Notes: a model not told the origin generated them from the letters alone. Positions 10,961-22,639 are shown, counted from the stretch's first letter. The stretch is DNA of 64,000 bases from Hofstenia miamia (GCA_004352715.1 SCFE01000080.1:989759-1053758), one strand, 5' to 3'. Numbers and translations are program-made.

Positions 10961-11450
10961 TGTTACATGTGCATTGTGCAGTGTTTGAAATTTTTCATAA
11001 TATCACCTATGAGAAACTTCTGTGATTAGTCATAACAATAATAGTGAGATATAAAAAGACTATGCTAAAATATTAAAAATTACAATTTACAATTTAATGC
11101 CGCGTTTAACAGCTGAACAGCGAATATCAATTTCTACACTTCGAGAAGAGGGTGTATCAATAAGGAGTTTGGCTCAATGATTTGGTGTTGCTCCATCTAC
11201 AATCAAAAGGCTAAATCACCGACTTGCAGAAACAGGTGAACACTCGGACAGACAACGCAGTGGTCGCCCAAGGATCTCAAGTATGCATCAGGATCGAATT
11301 CTGCGTCGTCTGTCAACTGCCAATAATCGTTTAACTGCAAGAGATCTCCGGCAAAAGTGGCAACCTCATATTCCTAATGTGTCAAAGGAGGCACCACAAA
11401 ATATTGGTAAACGTTTCTCTCTCTCTACTTATGTTTTTTTAAAATAAAAT
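10961..11450 (+). mobile_element. Tc1-B fragment right of gap
   Basis: Carries CAGTGTTTGAAATTTTTCAT, a plausible Tc1 terminus, then a leader and the 5' part of a transposase gene. The catalytic domain is missing, so this is a truncated element. Confidence 0.75.
11097..11447 (+). pseudogene. Tc1-B transposase N-terminal DNA-binding domain
   Basis: ATG at 11097 starts MPRLTAEQR. It is followed by a paired-type helix-turn-helix (LREEGVSIRSLAQ, then STIKRLNHRL), the GRPR-box region RSGRPRISS and a second helix-turn-helix beginning HQDRILRRL. These are the bipartite DNA-binding features of Tc1 transposases. A TGA at 11178-11180 interrupts the first helix region. The frame runs to about 11447 and stops before any DDE catalytic motif. 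The copy left of the gap shares this region with additional substitutions. Confidence 0.85.
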
Positions 11451-12004
11451 TTGTTACAAATACCTTGAATTTCTTAAATAAGTATTCCTAATGCACCACT
11501 TTTTAATAAATAATTAATTTATTATAAATAATTTTATTTAAACGTGCATAAACACAGCGTAAGCACTGAAATATTGTTTTTTACAGTGGGCGCGTTTCCT
11601 TAGAGCAGGGGTATATTTTGAACTCATGGCTTCTGGATGAAGAGAAAACATCTGCTTACATTAACATCAAAATAGAATTAGATGTTCGTGTACAATTATA
11701 AAAGTTATTTGAGGATTTTTGGTATTTCCATCATAATAAAATTGCTGATTCCTAAGTTTAATTATCTATTTAGGCAATAAATTCAATTTCATGATAATTG
11801 CTAAAGTATGGTTTCTGCTATGGAAATGACCTCAAATTTTCTGTTTAGCAACACCAAATTGACCAAAAACACGGAAAAAGTCTCAACTAAAAATTTTTTT
11901 GTCAGTGTTAACATCAATACAACATCAATATTTTTTAGTGCATGCAATATATATATCATATTTTTCCTTCCAAATTTGTTTGATAAAGATTTTAAATCGA
12001 AAGC
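11451..12004. other. Non-coding AT-rich DNA
   Basis: No gene recognised. Open frames are short and without family resemblance. Confidence 0.5.
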
Positions 12005-12012
12005 TCAGTAAT

Positions 12013-12015
<3 letters not shown>

Positions 12016-12065
<50 letters not shown>
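12016..12065. repeat. (TA)n microsatellite
   Basis: About 25 TA units immediately left of the Tc1-C terminus. Tc1 elements insert at TA, so the tract is a natural target. Confidence 0.95.
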
Positions 12066-12067
<2 letters not shown>

Positions 12068-12813
12068 TGACACGCAAAAGTATTGGATACCTTACATTTG
12101 TAGCTACTTAATGCAAGGCATTTTTTGCTTCAATTCATAAATATCTTAGATATTAGTTGGCATTATATCTAGAGCTTTCACGAGCTTGGTTCTCAATAGG
12201 GGAACTTTCCGCGGAATTTTAGAATACACGCCTGTGAGATGGAGAATCCTGCTTATCGTATCTTTGCTGACTTCCTTGCCCGCATCTTTAAAATCATTTT
12301 GAATTTTTAAATGTGTGATATCAGGACATTTTAAAAATTTTCTAGCAATCCACCTAACACTGTTGTGCTCAATTTTATGAAGCCTGCCACTCCTATTATA
12401 TGCTTGCAATTGTATTAATGTCTTTTTCGACTTTCTACCAGGTTTTCTACAGTAGATAAAGGTAAGTTGGATTCCCGAGATATTTTTCGATACCCATGCC
12501 CTGCTTAATGTCTCCCAATGATCATTGTGCGCACATCAACTGATAGCACTTTAACTTTACCCATTTGCTATTAATCTCGTCAAAATTGTTAGTTCAAAGA
12601 GACAGCAGATATTTAATGGCTGTATTAGGGTGATATGGTCTTCTTTGTTGGTCCATGCAGAGTATTGCACATTAATCCACTGTTCTACGGAATTTCCATG
12701 GAAAATGTATGGAAATGGAAATGAAACCTACTATTTGAATGACGATATTCTGCTAATCATGAGGCAATAATGCTATGTATCCAATGCTTTGCGGTTTGCG
12801 TTCACTACATTTA
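12066..12813 (-). mobile_element. Tc1-C transposon, internally deleted
   Basis: Imperfect terminal inverted repeats lie at 12066-12096 (GCAAAAGTATTGGATAC) and 12775-12813 (reverse complement GCAAAGCATTGGATAC). At about 750 bp it is too short for a full Tc1 element and carries only the N-terminal part of a transposase on the minus strand. Confidence 0.8.
12146..12564 (-). pseudogene. Tc1-C transposase N-terminal half
   Basis: ATG at 12562-12564 starts MGKVKVLS. The first helix-turn-helix (GYRKISRESNLPLSTVENLV) contains an in-frame TAA upstream (GRH-stop-AGH). A frameshift separates it from the second part (12409-12146), which has SVRWIARKF and SKDTISRILHLTG, the second DNA-binding helix-turn-helix, then the linker SKIPRKVPLL. 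The catalytic DDE domain is absent. It would recognise the terminal repeats if intact; it is dead. Confidence 0.82.
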
Positions 12814-12819
12814 AACGTT

Positions 12820-13452
12820 TACTTGTGAATTATTTATTAAATATTAACAATCTTTAAGTGCTGAAATTGACAATGATTTAAATTTCGAACAATTCTTCAT
12901 GGTTAAAATTAAAAAATGGCTTCTGGAGTTATATATCTTTATCATCTCAGAAATATTTCAAATACGTACCACAAACAATTAATAAATGCACTCTGCCTTT
13001 CACACTTTCAATATTGCTCATTCCTCATTACAAAGATTAATTCAAAACATCGCATCCTCCTGCCAAAAACTTTTAATTGGTCCCTTAAAATACTCAATTT
13101 TGCACAAAAACATGACAATGCATCGATTAAAATACAAAATATTACCTCCTTATTATCAAATTCAAATTCATATGTTATCAATATTATTTAAATTCAAATT
13201 TGGTGAAGCGCAATTTCGTTGTTAAAACAGTATATTAAATTAAATTAACGTTCTCAAACATTCTTATGCTTGGATAAACATTTTAATAGTTTTCACCACA
13301 CAGTAACTAAATTATGGAATAACTTAAATAGATAAATTAAATTTGAAAAAAATTGCAAGAAATTCAGAAAGAATATTCCTCTTTAATAGACAATGGCTAC
13401 TTAGCAACAATAATACACTACAATCATTTGAAAATTTTTCATAAAATGCACA
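12820..13452 (+). pseudogene. LINE-C reverse transcriptase C-terminal tail
   Basis: Plus-strand LINE remnant. The reading frame 12916-13191 shows a segment typical of the thumb/C-terminal region of LINE reverse transcriptases (LYHLRNISN, then INALCLSHFQYC). After frameshifts it continues with LWNNL near 13310-13330, the motif near LINE protein ends. The catalytic domain is not present. It ends at a single N (13453). Confidence 0.65.
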
Positions 13453-13453
13453 N

Positions 13454-13905
13454 ATATATGTATATATCTATCGTGACACGCAAAGGTATTGGATACCTTA
13501 CATTTGTAGCTACATAATGCAAAGCATTTTTTGCTTCAATTCATAAATATATATCTTAGATTTTTTGTTAGCATTATACCTAGAGCTTTCACGTGCTTGG
13601 TTCTCAATAGGGGAACTTTCCGCGGAATTTTATAATACACGCCTGTGAGATGGAGAATCCTGCTTATCGTATCTTTGCTGACTTCCTTAACGTTCTCAAA
13701 CATTCTTATGTTTGGATAAACATTTTAATAGTTTTCACCACACAGTAACTAAATTATGGAATAACTTAAATAGATAAATTAAATTTGAAAAAAATTGCAA
13801 GAAATTCAGAAAGAATATTCCTCTTTAATAGACAATGGCTACTTAGCAACAATAATACACTACAATCATTTGAAAATTTTTCATAAAATGCACACGCACA
13901 GTAGA
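13454..13905. repeat. Deletion version of the Tc1-C / LINE-C region
   Basis: 13470-13688 repeats the Tc1-C left end (12060-12277), then jumps to LINE-C sequence equivalent to 13247-13452. About 969 bp present in the left version are missing. The junction shares a 2-bp TT. Separated from the first version only by a single N, it looks like an alternative allele. Confidence 0.75.
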
Positions 13906-13927
13906 ACAGTAGAGCACTATAATTACT

Positions 13928-15300
13928 TCAAGTCAAATACAGACTGAAGATAAATATAAACATAAAAAGAATAAAATAACAATAACAAAAATTAAATAAA
14001 ATTAAATGTTTATTATTTGGCAAATACAATTGATATTTTTGTTTTAATCTAATTGATTGCTCTTTTTTATTTTCGTTTATTAGTAAGTAATTAAACATTG
14101 GATGTCCTGGATTTTCTACAATTTTCCTAGAAAGTCTAAAGTCTTCCTTATCTCTGATCTTAAAGTAATTATATATCTTTTTACAAAAACAAGATTTAAA
14201 GCATCGCAATAAAAATCTATTGATGTTTGTAAGAACTGCAGAGTCTGATCCATAAACTAAATATTCCATATCTTATTTTGCTTAAAATTAGTGGCTCAAA
14301 AACTTTATTTATTTCCTTCATTGTGTAATTGTTTGATTTTAGATCTCTTAGAATGTAAATTTGGGCATTTAGACTTAATAACACATTCTTCCCATGTTTG
14401 TTGAATTTCAAATTTTTTTGAAATGTAACTCCAAGAATAACTGCATGTTTAGGTGAAGAATAACAAGTTTGTGTTTGCTGACATTGAAAATTACTTAGTT
14501 TACTTAAAGAAAAATTGATGATCTTGGTTTTCTTATCATTGATTTTTAAATTGAATTTTTCTGACCACGAATTTATTGATGTTATGTATTCTTAAGTCCC
14601 AATTTCTGATCTAGATCTGGATGTTTGTAGCAAGGTATGCCTACAGTTGAATCGTCTGATTATATCACCATAAAGCAGTTAGGTTGTGAGGATCTTAGTG
14701 AATCACTTGCTATTGAGTACACATTTGGACATCCAACTTTTCCTTTGGAGGATCCTAATGTAATTTCTATTGGATTGCAAGTGATTCCTTTAAAAGTTAA
14801 TTGCTGTGAACGACCTTTTGTGAAGGAGTACAGCCATGAGCATATAGGCTGGGATTCAATTGGATTATTATATGTTCCTGCAACACTTAATTGCTGTGAA
14901 CGACCTTTTGTGAAGGAGTACAGCCATGAGCATATATGTATTGATTCAATGTTATTATTGTCCAAAGCCTTGCATACTTGATGTTGAAGTGTTATAAGAT
15001 AATCATTTGTAGACATACCTTTTTTTATATGCAAATAATTAATATCTCCCTTTCTAATTATTTCAGGAGAAATAAAATATTAGTGTACTATTTTTTCAAT
15101 TATCTAGCTGATAGAGAGGTAATACTAATACCACGAATTTCATTAGGATTCTTGGCAATTTTAACCTTAGCAATTGGTTGTATATTTGCTAGCTTGTAAC
15201 ATGAAGGAAAAATTCCGGCTTTAAGAGATTCATTCCAAAGAAAATAATAAATTGGTGCCAATATATCCCAGGAATTTTTATAAATCCAGTACGGGATGCC
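13928..15300 (-). pseudogene. LINE-A reverse transcriptase, broken
   Basis: Target-primed reverse transcriptase domain, read in several frames. Near 15290-15080 the fingers region shows PNGIPYWIYKNSW and SLKAGIFPSCYKLANI, then RGISIT. 15034-14660 holds WLYSFTKGRSQQL and the stretch before the catalytic box. At 14640-14665 the YxDD box is present as SDDSTVG, but its Tyr codon is a TAA stop. 14411-13928 holds the thumb region (INKVFEPLILSKIRYGI, then YLVYGSDS). An in-frame 81-bp segment is tandemly repeated (CSWLYSFTKGRSQQL twice). The gene cannot make enzyme as it stands. Confidence 0.8.
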
Positions 15301-15547
15301 GTTGGGACCATTTGAAGATTTTTTTCAATTCCGTAAATGATAAGATACTACATTAAGAGGTATATTTGGCTCATGATGACTTAAGAGGTCAAAAGAAGGA
15401 TTTGATTTGTGATTATATTCCGACTGTCGTTGTGATCTTGCTAGAGTTTTATGTAAATCCTCACAATCAAAACAATCCATGTCAATTTTTTCACATAAAA
15501 GTTTCTGTTGTATGTTGTATCTATTTTTCGCCACCAGTTTTTAGAAC

Positions 15548-16228
15548 CTAATTTTGAATAATGGTTATCTTAAGTTTTCTAATTTTTTCTGAATTTTCTG
15601 CTGCTTTTGAATATCGCTTTTTGTATTCAGCTCTTTGTTTTTGCTCTAAAAGATACTTAATTTTAAGAGTAATCCATTTAGAATCTCTGTCACTCATCCA
15701 CACTGATTTTTTAGGAAATGTATCTTCAAATAATTGAACTATCCGTTTTTCAAATTTGTTGATATTTTCATCAAAGTCACGATTGCTTGTGAACTTACTA
15801 AAATCTCCCATATGCATTTTCCCGGTAAAGACTATGTGATGTTTTATACTGAAGTCACGAAAGTGTGCTAATATACGGTTAGCAGGTAGTCGTTTCTTTG
15901 GCCTAATGATTAGAGCCTTATGATCAGAACGAATGTTAAGTTCCATACTTGTTACTTCTTCAACTAGATGAGGATGAGTAGTCAGTAATCGATCAAGAAA
16001 GGCAGTTATTCGACTAGGAGGACTATCAAGTACTATAAAATCAGTTTCATCTAATAACAAGTTGAGATCTAATTTATTCCATTCTCCACCAATTATGACA
16101 GGAACATTGTTATACATTTTTTGGAATTCATTACAAGATTGTGATAAATACCTTAAAATTTGTGTATTGCGACCTAAAGGAAAATATGATACATTAACCA
16201 AGTATTTCTTGGAGTTTTTCTGAACCAA
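15548..16228 (-). pseudogene. LINE-A apurinic-type endonuclease domain, copy 1
   Basis: Endonuclease that nicks target DNA for reverse transcription. Visible are the C-terminal half of the APE fold with IIGGEWN (usual form GDxN/GGDWN, so the catalytic Asp is Glu here), SRITAFLDRLL, and the invariant SDH (RSDHKALII) near residue 107 of the open segment. A basic linker toward the reverse transcriptase follows. The N-terminal part of the domain lies further up (16228-16500) in broken frames. Copy 2 at 18831-19168 keeps GGDWN. Confidence 0.85.
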
Positions 16229-16539
16229 AACCTATAACGATTCCGTATCATTTTCTCCCATACCAATTATTTCCCTACCAAAACATTTACGAACGTAAAC
16301 AATGACTCCACCGCCTTTGTGTAATTTTTTACATTAAGTTTTGCGACAATAACAAATATCTCTATCTCTTCGTTGATGTTCATAACCTGCAATTGCAACA
16401 TATTGGTCAGGGTGATTTGGTTTAATATGTCTTTCGATCAGTTATTAAACAGATATCTACATTCAAATCTTCCAAATGTTGTCCTAATGCAGTTGAGATT
16501 TTCATACCACCTTTAAGATATCGCATTATAGACATTGCA

Positions 16540-16740
16540 TTGATAAGCATAAATTTACAATTGGAGAGCAATTACCCCAACCAGTCTTTGAAACTAGCAA
16601 ACGGCATTGTTCTTTATAAATTGGGCATTTATTAGACATGGCATTATGATTGTTACAATTGTTGCGAGTATTTTCTATTGAAGAATTTTCACAATTTATG
16701 CATTTCCTTGTTGCAAACCATACATTTAAACATTAATAAA
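16540..16740 (-). pseudogene. LINE-A ORF1 zinc-knuckle region
   Basis: One minus-strand frame reads TRKCINCENSS and, some residues on, NNHNAMSNKCPIYKEQC. This is a CCHC-type spacing like the nucleic-acid-binding knuckle at the end of many LINE ORF1 proteins. It sits just upstream of the endonuclease, the expected place for ORF1. The same segment recurs at 19520-19700. Confidence 0.6.
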
Positions 16741-16744
16741 GAAA

Positions 16745-17290
16745 AATGAAAACATAGTAACTATATTCACTACCTCTTATTTTAAGGGATTTATTTCTTG
16801 GAAATACAGGAAAGTATTATTTTCCTAATAAACATTACATAAATAGTGTATTAAAAGAAATATTTTAAAGATATTATACAATAAACTTTAATTATAGGTA
16901 ATTTATGCAAAATTATCATTATTAAGTATATAATGAATTAATTTATATTAGTTAAATATGTAATAATTAAATATAAATATAATTATTAAATGTTAAATGT
17001 TATCATATAATAAAATAATACATATTTAGAAGGAATTTTTTTAAATTGACTGTGCTCAAGTTGAGCGAAATATATCTCTTTTTATTCTAATTTTTTATTA
17101 AAATTACTAAAGATCCTTAACAACAATCAGTTGTATTAGTTTGTCTTATTAAAATATTATTAAAATTTTAAATAGTGTACTGTTGCTAACAAATAACCTT
17201 TTGATAAATAGATAACTATCTTCAATCTCTTCATACAAAGGAAAGTTTTAACAATTTAATTTGGGTAAAAACTTTGTAGATGCATTGACG
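16745..17290. other. LINE-A interior, strongly AT-rich, no frame recognised
   Basis: Repeated almost unchanged at 19700-20250. It lies between the ORF1 knuckle and the upstream open segment; no protein similarity seen. Confidence 0.5.
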
Positions 17291-17291
17291 G

Positions 17292-17558
17292 TTAAATTTT
17301 ATATTTTTGAAAGAGTTTTTTTTCGATACCATGAATTTTATTGTTAGTGACACTAATTTGCTGAACAAAATCTTCGCTTTCATTGTCAATATTATATTTT
17401 GTACTTTTCAATATTACTGATAACTTTTCACATTCTTTACAGTTTAATGACCTATCTTTTTTATGTAATAATTTGCATTGTGATATAATTTTTAGCTTAT
17501 AGAAATTTTTTGAGTATGTTTGGGTCTGCTTGAAGAATCCACTATAGGAGAATTTCAT
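17292..17558 (-). pseudogene. LINE-A possible ORF1 N-terminal segment, copy 1
   Basis: 88-codon open segment (MKFSYSGFFKQ start), Lys/Glu-rich with a possible short coiled coil and one CKEC pair. It is repeated at 20252-20518 with about a dozen changes and no stop, so the frame may once have been coding. No family is recognised; its position 5' of the knuckle suggests ORF1. Confidence 0.45.
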
Positions 17559-17830
17559 TCATTGTATTCTTAATTTGTAGCGTTAAGGCAAACTAAAAAA
17601 TTCTTCTTAATTCTTGAAATAGTTTTTACTGCAAACATTCATGCCATTTATAAAGTACTCAAGGTCAATAAAAACATTAAAAGATTAATGATTTTCTATT
17701 CTTGATTATTACTGAGCTTCGATGTATTTCCAATTTATTAAGTATAAAAGTTCACAATTTCGATACTTAAAAAGTTACGAGCAACTTACTACTACTACTG
17801 TAGCATCATCCAAAAAAGGCAACTAAAAGC

Positions 17831-18830
17831 NNNNNNNNNNNNNNNNNNNNNNNNNNNNNNNNNNNNNNNNNNNNNNNNNNNNNNNNNNNNNNNNNNNNNN
17901 NNNNNNNNNNNNNNNNNNNNNNNNNNNNNNNNNNNNNNNNNNNNNNNNNNNNNNNNNNNNNNNNNNNNNNNNNNNNNNNNNNNNNNNNNNNNNNNNNNNN
18001 NNNNNNNNNNNNNNNNNNNNNNNNNNNNNNNNNNNNNNNNNNNNNNNNNNNNNNNNNNNNNNNNNNNNNNNNNNNNNNNNNNNNNNNNNNNNNNNNNNNN
18101 NNNNNNNNNNNNNNNNNNNNNNNNNNNNNNNNNNNNNNNNNNNNNNNNNNNNNNNNNNNNNNNNNNNNNNNNNNNNNNNNNNNNNNNNNNNNNNNNNNNN
18201 NNNNNNNNNNNNNNNNNNNNNNNNNNNNNNNNNNNNNNNNNNNNNNNNNNNNNNNNNNNNNNNNNNNNNNNNNNNNNNNNNNNNNNNNNNNNNNNNNNNN
18301 NNNNNNNNNNNNNNNNNNNNNNNNNNNNNNNNNNNNNNNNNNNNNNNNNNNNNNNNNNNNNNNNNNNNNNNNNNNNNNNNNNNNNNNNNNNNNNNNNNNN
18401 NNNNNNNNNNNNNNNNNNNNNNNNNNNNNNNNNNNNNNNNNNNNNNNNNNNNNNNNNNNNNNNNNNNNNNNNNNNNNNNNNNNNNNNNNNNNNNNNNNNN
18501 NNNNNNNNNNNNNNNNNNNNNNNNNNNNNNNNNNNNNNNNNNNNNNNNNNNNNNNNNNNNNNNNNNNNNNNNNNNNNNNNNNNNNNNNNNNNNNNNNNNN
18601 NNNNNNNNNNNNNNNNNNNNNNNNNNNNNNNNNNNNNNNNNNNNNNNNNNNNNNNNNNNNNNNNNNNNNNNNNNNNNNNNNNNNNNNNNNNNNNNNNNNN
18701 NNNNNNNNNNNNNNNNNNNNNNNNNNNNNNNNNNNNNNNNNNNNNNNNNNNNNNNNNNNNNNNNNNNNNNNNNNNNNNNNNNNNNNNNNNNNNNNNNNNN
18801 NNNNNNNNNNNNNNNNNNNNNNNNNNNNNN
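17831..18830. other. Assembly gap of exactly 1000 N
   Basis: Sequence right of the gap restarts at the LINE-A endonuclease (equivalent to 15790), repeating about 2 kb already seen on the left. Confidence 0.98.
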
Positions 18831-19168
18831 TCATTGCTTGTGAACTTACTAAAATCTTCCATATGCATTTTCCCGGTAAAGACTATGTGATGTTTTATAC
18901 TGAAGTCACGAAAGTGTGCTAATATACGGTTAGCAGGTAGTCGTTTCTTTGGCCTAATGATTAGAGCCTTATGATCAGAACGAATGTTAAGTTCCATACT
19001 TGTTACTTCTTCAACTAGATGAGGATGAGTAGTCAGTAATCGATCAAGAAAGGCAGTTATTCGACTAGGAGGACTATTAAGTACTATAAAATCAGTTTCA
19101 TGTAATAACAAGTTGAGATCTAATTTATTCCAATCTCCACCAATTATGACAGGAACATTGCTATACAT
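18831..19168 (-). pseudogene. LINE-A endonuclease domain, copy 2 (cut by gap)
   Basis: Same protein segment as 15548-16228. The catalytic motif reads GGDWN, where copy 1 has Glu. SRITAFLDRLL and RSDHKALII are present. It is truncated on the 3' side by the 1000-N gap, and upstream of 19168 the frame is lost. Confidence 0.8.
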
Positions 19169-20251
19169 TTTTTGGAATTCATTACAAGATTGTGATAAAT
19201 ACCTTAAAATTTGTGATATGATACATTAACCAAGTATTTCTTGGAGTTTTTCTGAACCAAAACCCATAACGATTCCGTATCATTTTCTCCCATACCAATT
19301 ATTTACGAACGTAAACAATGACTCCACCGCCTTTGTGTAATTTTTTACTTTAAATTTTGCGACAATAACAAATATCTCTATCTCTTCGGTGATGTTCATA
19401 ACCTGTAATTGCAACATATTGGTCAGGGTGATTTGGTTTAATATGTGTTTCAGTTATTAAACAAATATCTACATTCAAATCTTCCAAATGTTGTCCTAAT
19501 GCAGTTGAGATTTTCAACAATTGGAGAGCAATTACCCCAACCAGTCTTTGAAACTAGCAAACGGCATTGTTCTTTATAAATTGGGCATTTATTAGACATG
19601 GCATTATGATTGTTACAATTGTTGCGAGTATTTTCTATTGAAGAATTTTCACAATTTATGCATTTCCTTGTTGCAAACCATACATTTAAACATTAATAAA
19701 GAAAAATGAAAACATAGTAACTATATTCACTACCTCTTATTTTAAGGGATTTATTTCTTGGAAATACAGGAAAGTATTATTTTCCTAATAAACATTACAT
19801 AAATAGTGTATTAAAAGAAATATTTTAAAGATATTATACAATAAACTTTAATTATGGGTAATTTATGCAAAATTATCATTATTAATTATATAATGAATTA
19901 ATTTATATTAGTTAAATATGTAATAATTAAATATAAATATAATTATTAAATGTTAAATGTTATCATATAATAAAATAATACATATTTAGAAGCAATTTTT
20001 GTAAATTGACGCTGCTCAAGTTGAGCGAAATATATCTCTTTTTATTCTAATTTTTTATTAAAATTACTAAAGATCCTTAACAACAATCAGTTGTATTAGT
20101 TTGTCTTATTAAAATATTATTAAAATTTTAAATAGTGTACTGTTGCTAACAAATAACCTTTTGATAAATAGATAACTATCTTCAATCTCTTCATACAAAG
20201 GAAAGTTTTAACAATTTAATTTGGGTAAAAACTTTGTAGATGCATTGACGG

Positions 20252-20518
20252 TTAAATTTTATATTTTTGAAAGAGATTTTTTTCGATACCATGAATTTTA
20301 TTGTTAGTGACACTAATTTGCTGAACGAAATCGTCGCTTTCATTGTCAATATTATATTTTGTACTTTTCAATATTACTGATAACTTTTCACATTCTTTAC
20401 AGTTTAATGACCTATCTTTTTCATGTAATAATTTGCTTTGTGATATAATTTTTGGCTTAAAGAAATTTTTTGAGTATGTCTGGGGCTGCTTGAAGAATCC
20501 ACTATAGGAGAATTTCAT
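20252..20518 (-). pseudogene. LINE-A possible ORF1 N-terminal segment, copy 2
   Basis: 88 codons, partner of 17292-17558 with substitutions such as TQT to PQT and HKK to HEK and no stop gained. Function not recognised. Confidence 0.4.
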
Positions 20519-20798
20519 TCATTGTATTCTCAATTTGTAGCGTTAAGGCAAACTAAAAAATTCTTCTTAATTCTTGAAATAGTTTTTACAGCAAACATTC
20601 ATGCCATTTATAAAGTACTCAAGGTCAATAAAAACATTAAAAGATTCATGATTTTCGATTCTTGATTATTAATGAGCTTCGAAGTATCTGAGTGATAACA
20701 TCGACAGCATTCACATCATGTATTTCCAATTTATTAAGTATAAAAGTTCACAATTTCGATACTTAAAAAGTTACGAGCAACTTACTACTACTACTAGG

Positions 20799-21108
20799 CT
20801 TTATTAAACTGTAGTTAAAGAATAACAAAAATATTAAAACATAACAAATACTTACAAAAGTATTATTGGCAGTCACTGCATAAACATCAAAGGAACCGTT
20901 TACATCCAATGCTTTCATGCGAATTTTTCAAGAGATCATATAGAATATCATAGATTTTCTTTTTACTAATTCTTGGATTTTCAAAGAAGTCAAAGTTGTA
21001 CTTCAGAATTAGATAGTTAGTAATAAGACTAATTCAATTAAAGTGCCAATGATCAGTAGAATTTTTTTCCTATCTTTTAACAAATAGAATATTTTCAGAT
21101 TTTCGACT
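20799..21108 (-). repeat. LINE-B 3' end, first version
   Basis: Nearly identical to 22499-22808. Minus-strand translation gives the end of the LINE-B protein (NPRISKKKVYDIL). It stops at the 1000-N gap beginning 21109, after which the same sequence restarts behind an LTR fragment. It probably represents the allele without the LTR. Confidence 0.75.
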
Positions 21109-22108
21109 NNNNNNNNNNNNNNNNNNNNNNNNNNNNNNNNNNNNNNNNNNNNNNNNNNNNNNNNNNNNNNNNNNNNNNNNNNNNNNNNNNNNNNNNNNNN
21201 NNNNNNNNNNNNNNNNNNNNNNNNNNNNNNNNNNNNNNNNNNNNNNNNNNNNNNNNNNNNNNNNNNNNNNNNNNNNNNNNNNNNNNNNNNNNNNNNNNNN
21301 NNNNNNNNNNNNNNNNNNNNNNNNNNNNNNNNNNNNNNNNNNNNNNNNNNNNNNNNNNNNNNNNNNNNNNNNNNNNNNNNNNNNNNNNNNNNNNNNNNNN
21401 NNNNNNNNNNNNNNNNNNNNNNNNNNNNNNNNNNNNNNNNNNNNNNNNNNNNNNNNNNNNNNNNNNNNNNNNNNNNNNNNNNNNNNNNNNNNNNNNNNNN
21501 NNNNNNNNNNNNNNNNNNNNNNNNNNNNNNNNNNNNNNNNNNNNNNNNNNNNNNNNNNNNNNNNNNNNNNNNNNNNNNNNNNNNNNNNNNNNNNNNNNNN
21601 NNNNNNNNNNNNNNNNNNNNNNNNNNNNNNNNNNNNNNNNNNNNNNNNNNNNNNNNNNNNNNNNNNNNNNNNNNNNNNNNNNNNNNNNNNNNNNNNNNNN
21701 NNNNNNNNNNNNNNNNNNNNNNNNNNNNNNNNNNNNNNNNNNNNNNNNNNNNNNNNNNNNNNNNNNNNNNNNNNNNNNNNNNNNNNNNNNNNNNNNNNNN
21801 NNNNNNNNNNNNNNNNNNNNNNNNNNNNNNNNNNNNNNNNNNNNNNNNNNNNNNNNNNNNNNNNNNNNNNNNNNNNNNNNNNNNNNNNNNNNNNNNNNNN
21901 NNNNNNNNNNNNNNNNNNNNNNNNNNNNNNNNNNNNNNNNNNNNNNNNNNNNNNNNNNNNNNNNNNNNNNNNNNNNNNNNNNNNNNNNNNNNNNNNNNNN
22001 NNNNNNNNNNNNNNNNNNNNNNNNNNNNNNNNNNNNNNNNNNNNNNNNNNNNNNNNNNNNNNNNNNNNNNNNNNNNNNNNNNNNNNNNNNNNNNNNNNNN
22101 NNNNNNNN
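21109..22108. other. Assembly gap of exactly 1000 N
   Basis: Separates two versions of the LINE-B 3' end. Confidence 0.98.
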
Positions 22109-22495
22109 AAAACAACAAACACTTTACAACTCTGAGTTTAAGTCAGTTACAACTTTACTTGAGTGCACACACCGAGCTAACGTAGGGCATACATAATTAA
22201 TCCCAGTTGAGCTGAGATGGTGATGTGGACTCAACCATCGTTCCAGAAGAGGAGGAGCTGTGTTGTGGAGATCGGCTTCGGGCAGGAGCCCATGGAACAA
22301 CCGAAGAGGAAACATCATACTGCCCAGTCACCTAAACAGTGATGGTTATTACCTGAGTACTTAATTAACGTAACTAGTTAATAAGAAAGAGAAATTTGAT
22401 GGATCAACAAATGGGTAACACCTCACCCGCAGTTTATTAAGCATCCCTTAGCAGTGATTAAACACGGCGTAACAAGCTAGGTGGAGGATGTTACA
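22109..22495 (+). repeat. Gypsy-A-like LTR fragment
   Basis: Diverged relative of the LTR at 7050-8470. It shares the stretch resembling CAGGTACCGCTTCAGGCAG (here GAGATCGGCTTCGGGCAG) and CACCTAAACAG, and ends GGATGTTACA like the other LTR ends. It abuts LINE-B at CTACTAGG. The 5' part is lost in the gap; no internal region follows, so it may be a solo LTR. Confidence 0.65.
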
Positions 22496-22639
22496 CTACT
22501 AGGCTTTATTAAACTGTAGTTAAAGAATAACAAAAATATTAAAACATAACAAATACTTACAAAAGTTAAGTGATTATTGGCAGTCACTGCATAAACATAA
22601 AAGGAACCGTTTACATCCAATGCTTTCATGCGAATTTTT

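Larger units (their letters stand above)
13928..17800 (-). mobile_element. LINE-A copy 1, near full-length, decayed
   Basis: Minus-strand non-LTR retrotransposon with, from 5' to 3', an ORF1 remnant with zinc knuckle (17558-16540), endonuclease (16228-15548) and reverse transcriptase (15300-13928). A second copy (18831-20797) repeats the 5' half. Many stops and frameshifts are present. Confidence 0.85.
18831..20797 (-). mobile_element. LINE-A copy 2, 5' half
   Basis: Repeats 15790-17800. The offset changes from 3044 to 2960 because of small deletions (including near 19210, 19300 and 19516), and there is an insertion of about 35 bp at 20685-20720. The endonuclease segment 18831-19168 keeps GGDWN and SDH; the ORF1-like segment is at 20252-20518. 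Both copies end at a short (CTA)n tract but have different outer flanks. Confidence 0.82.
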
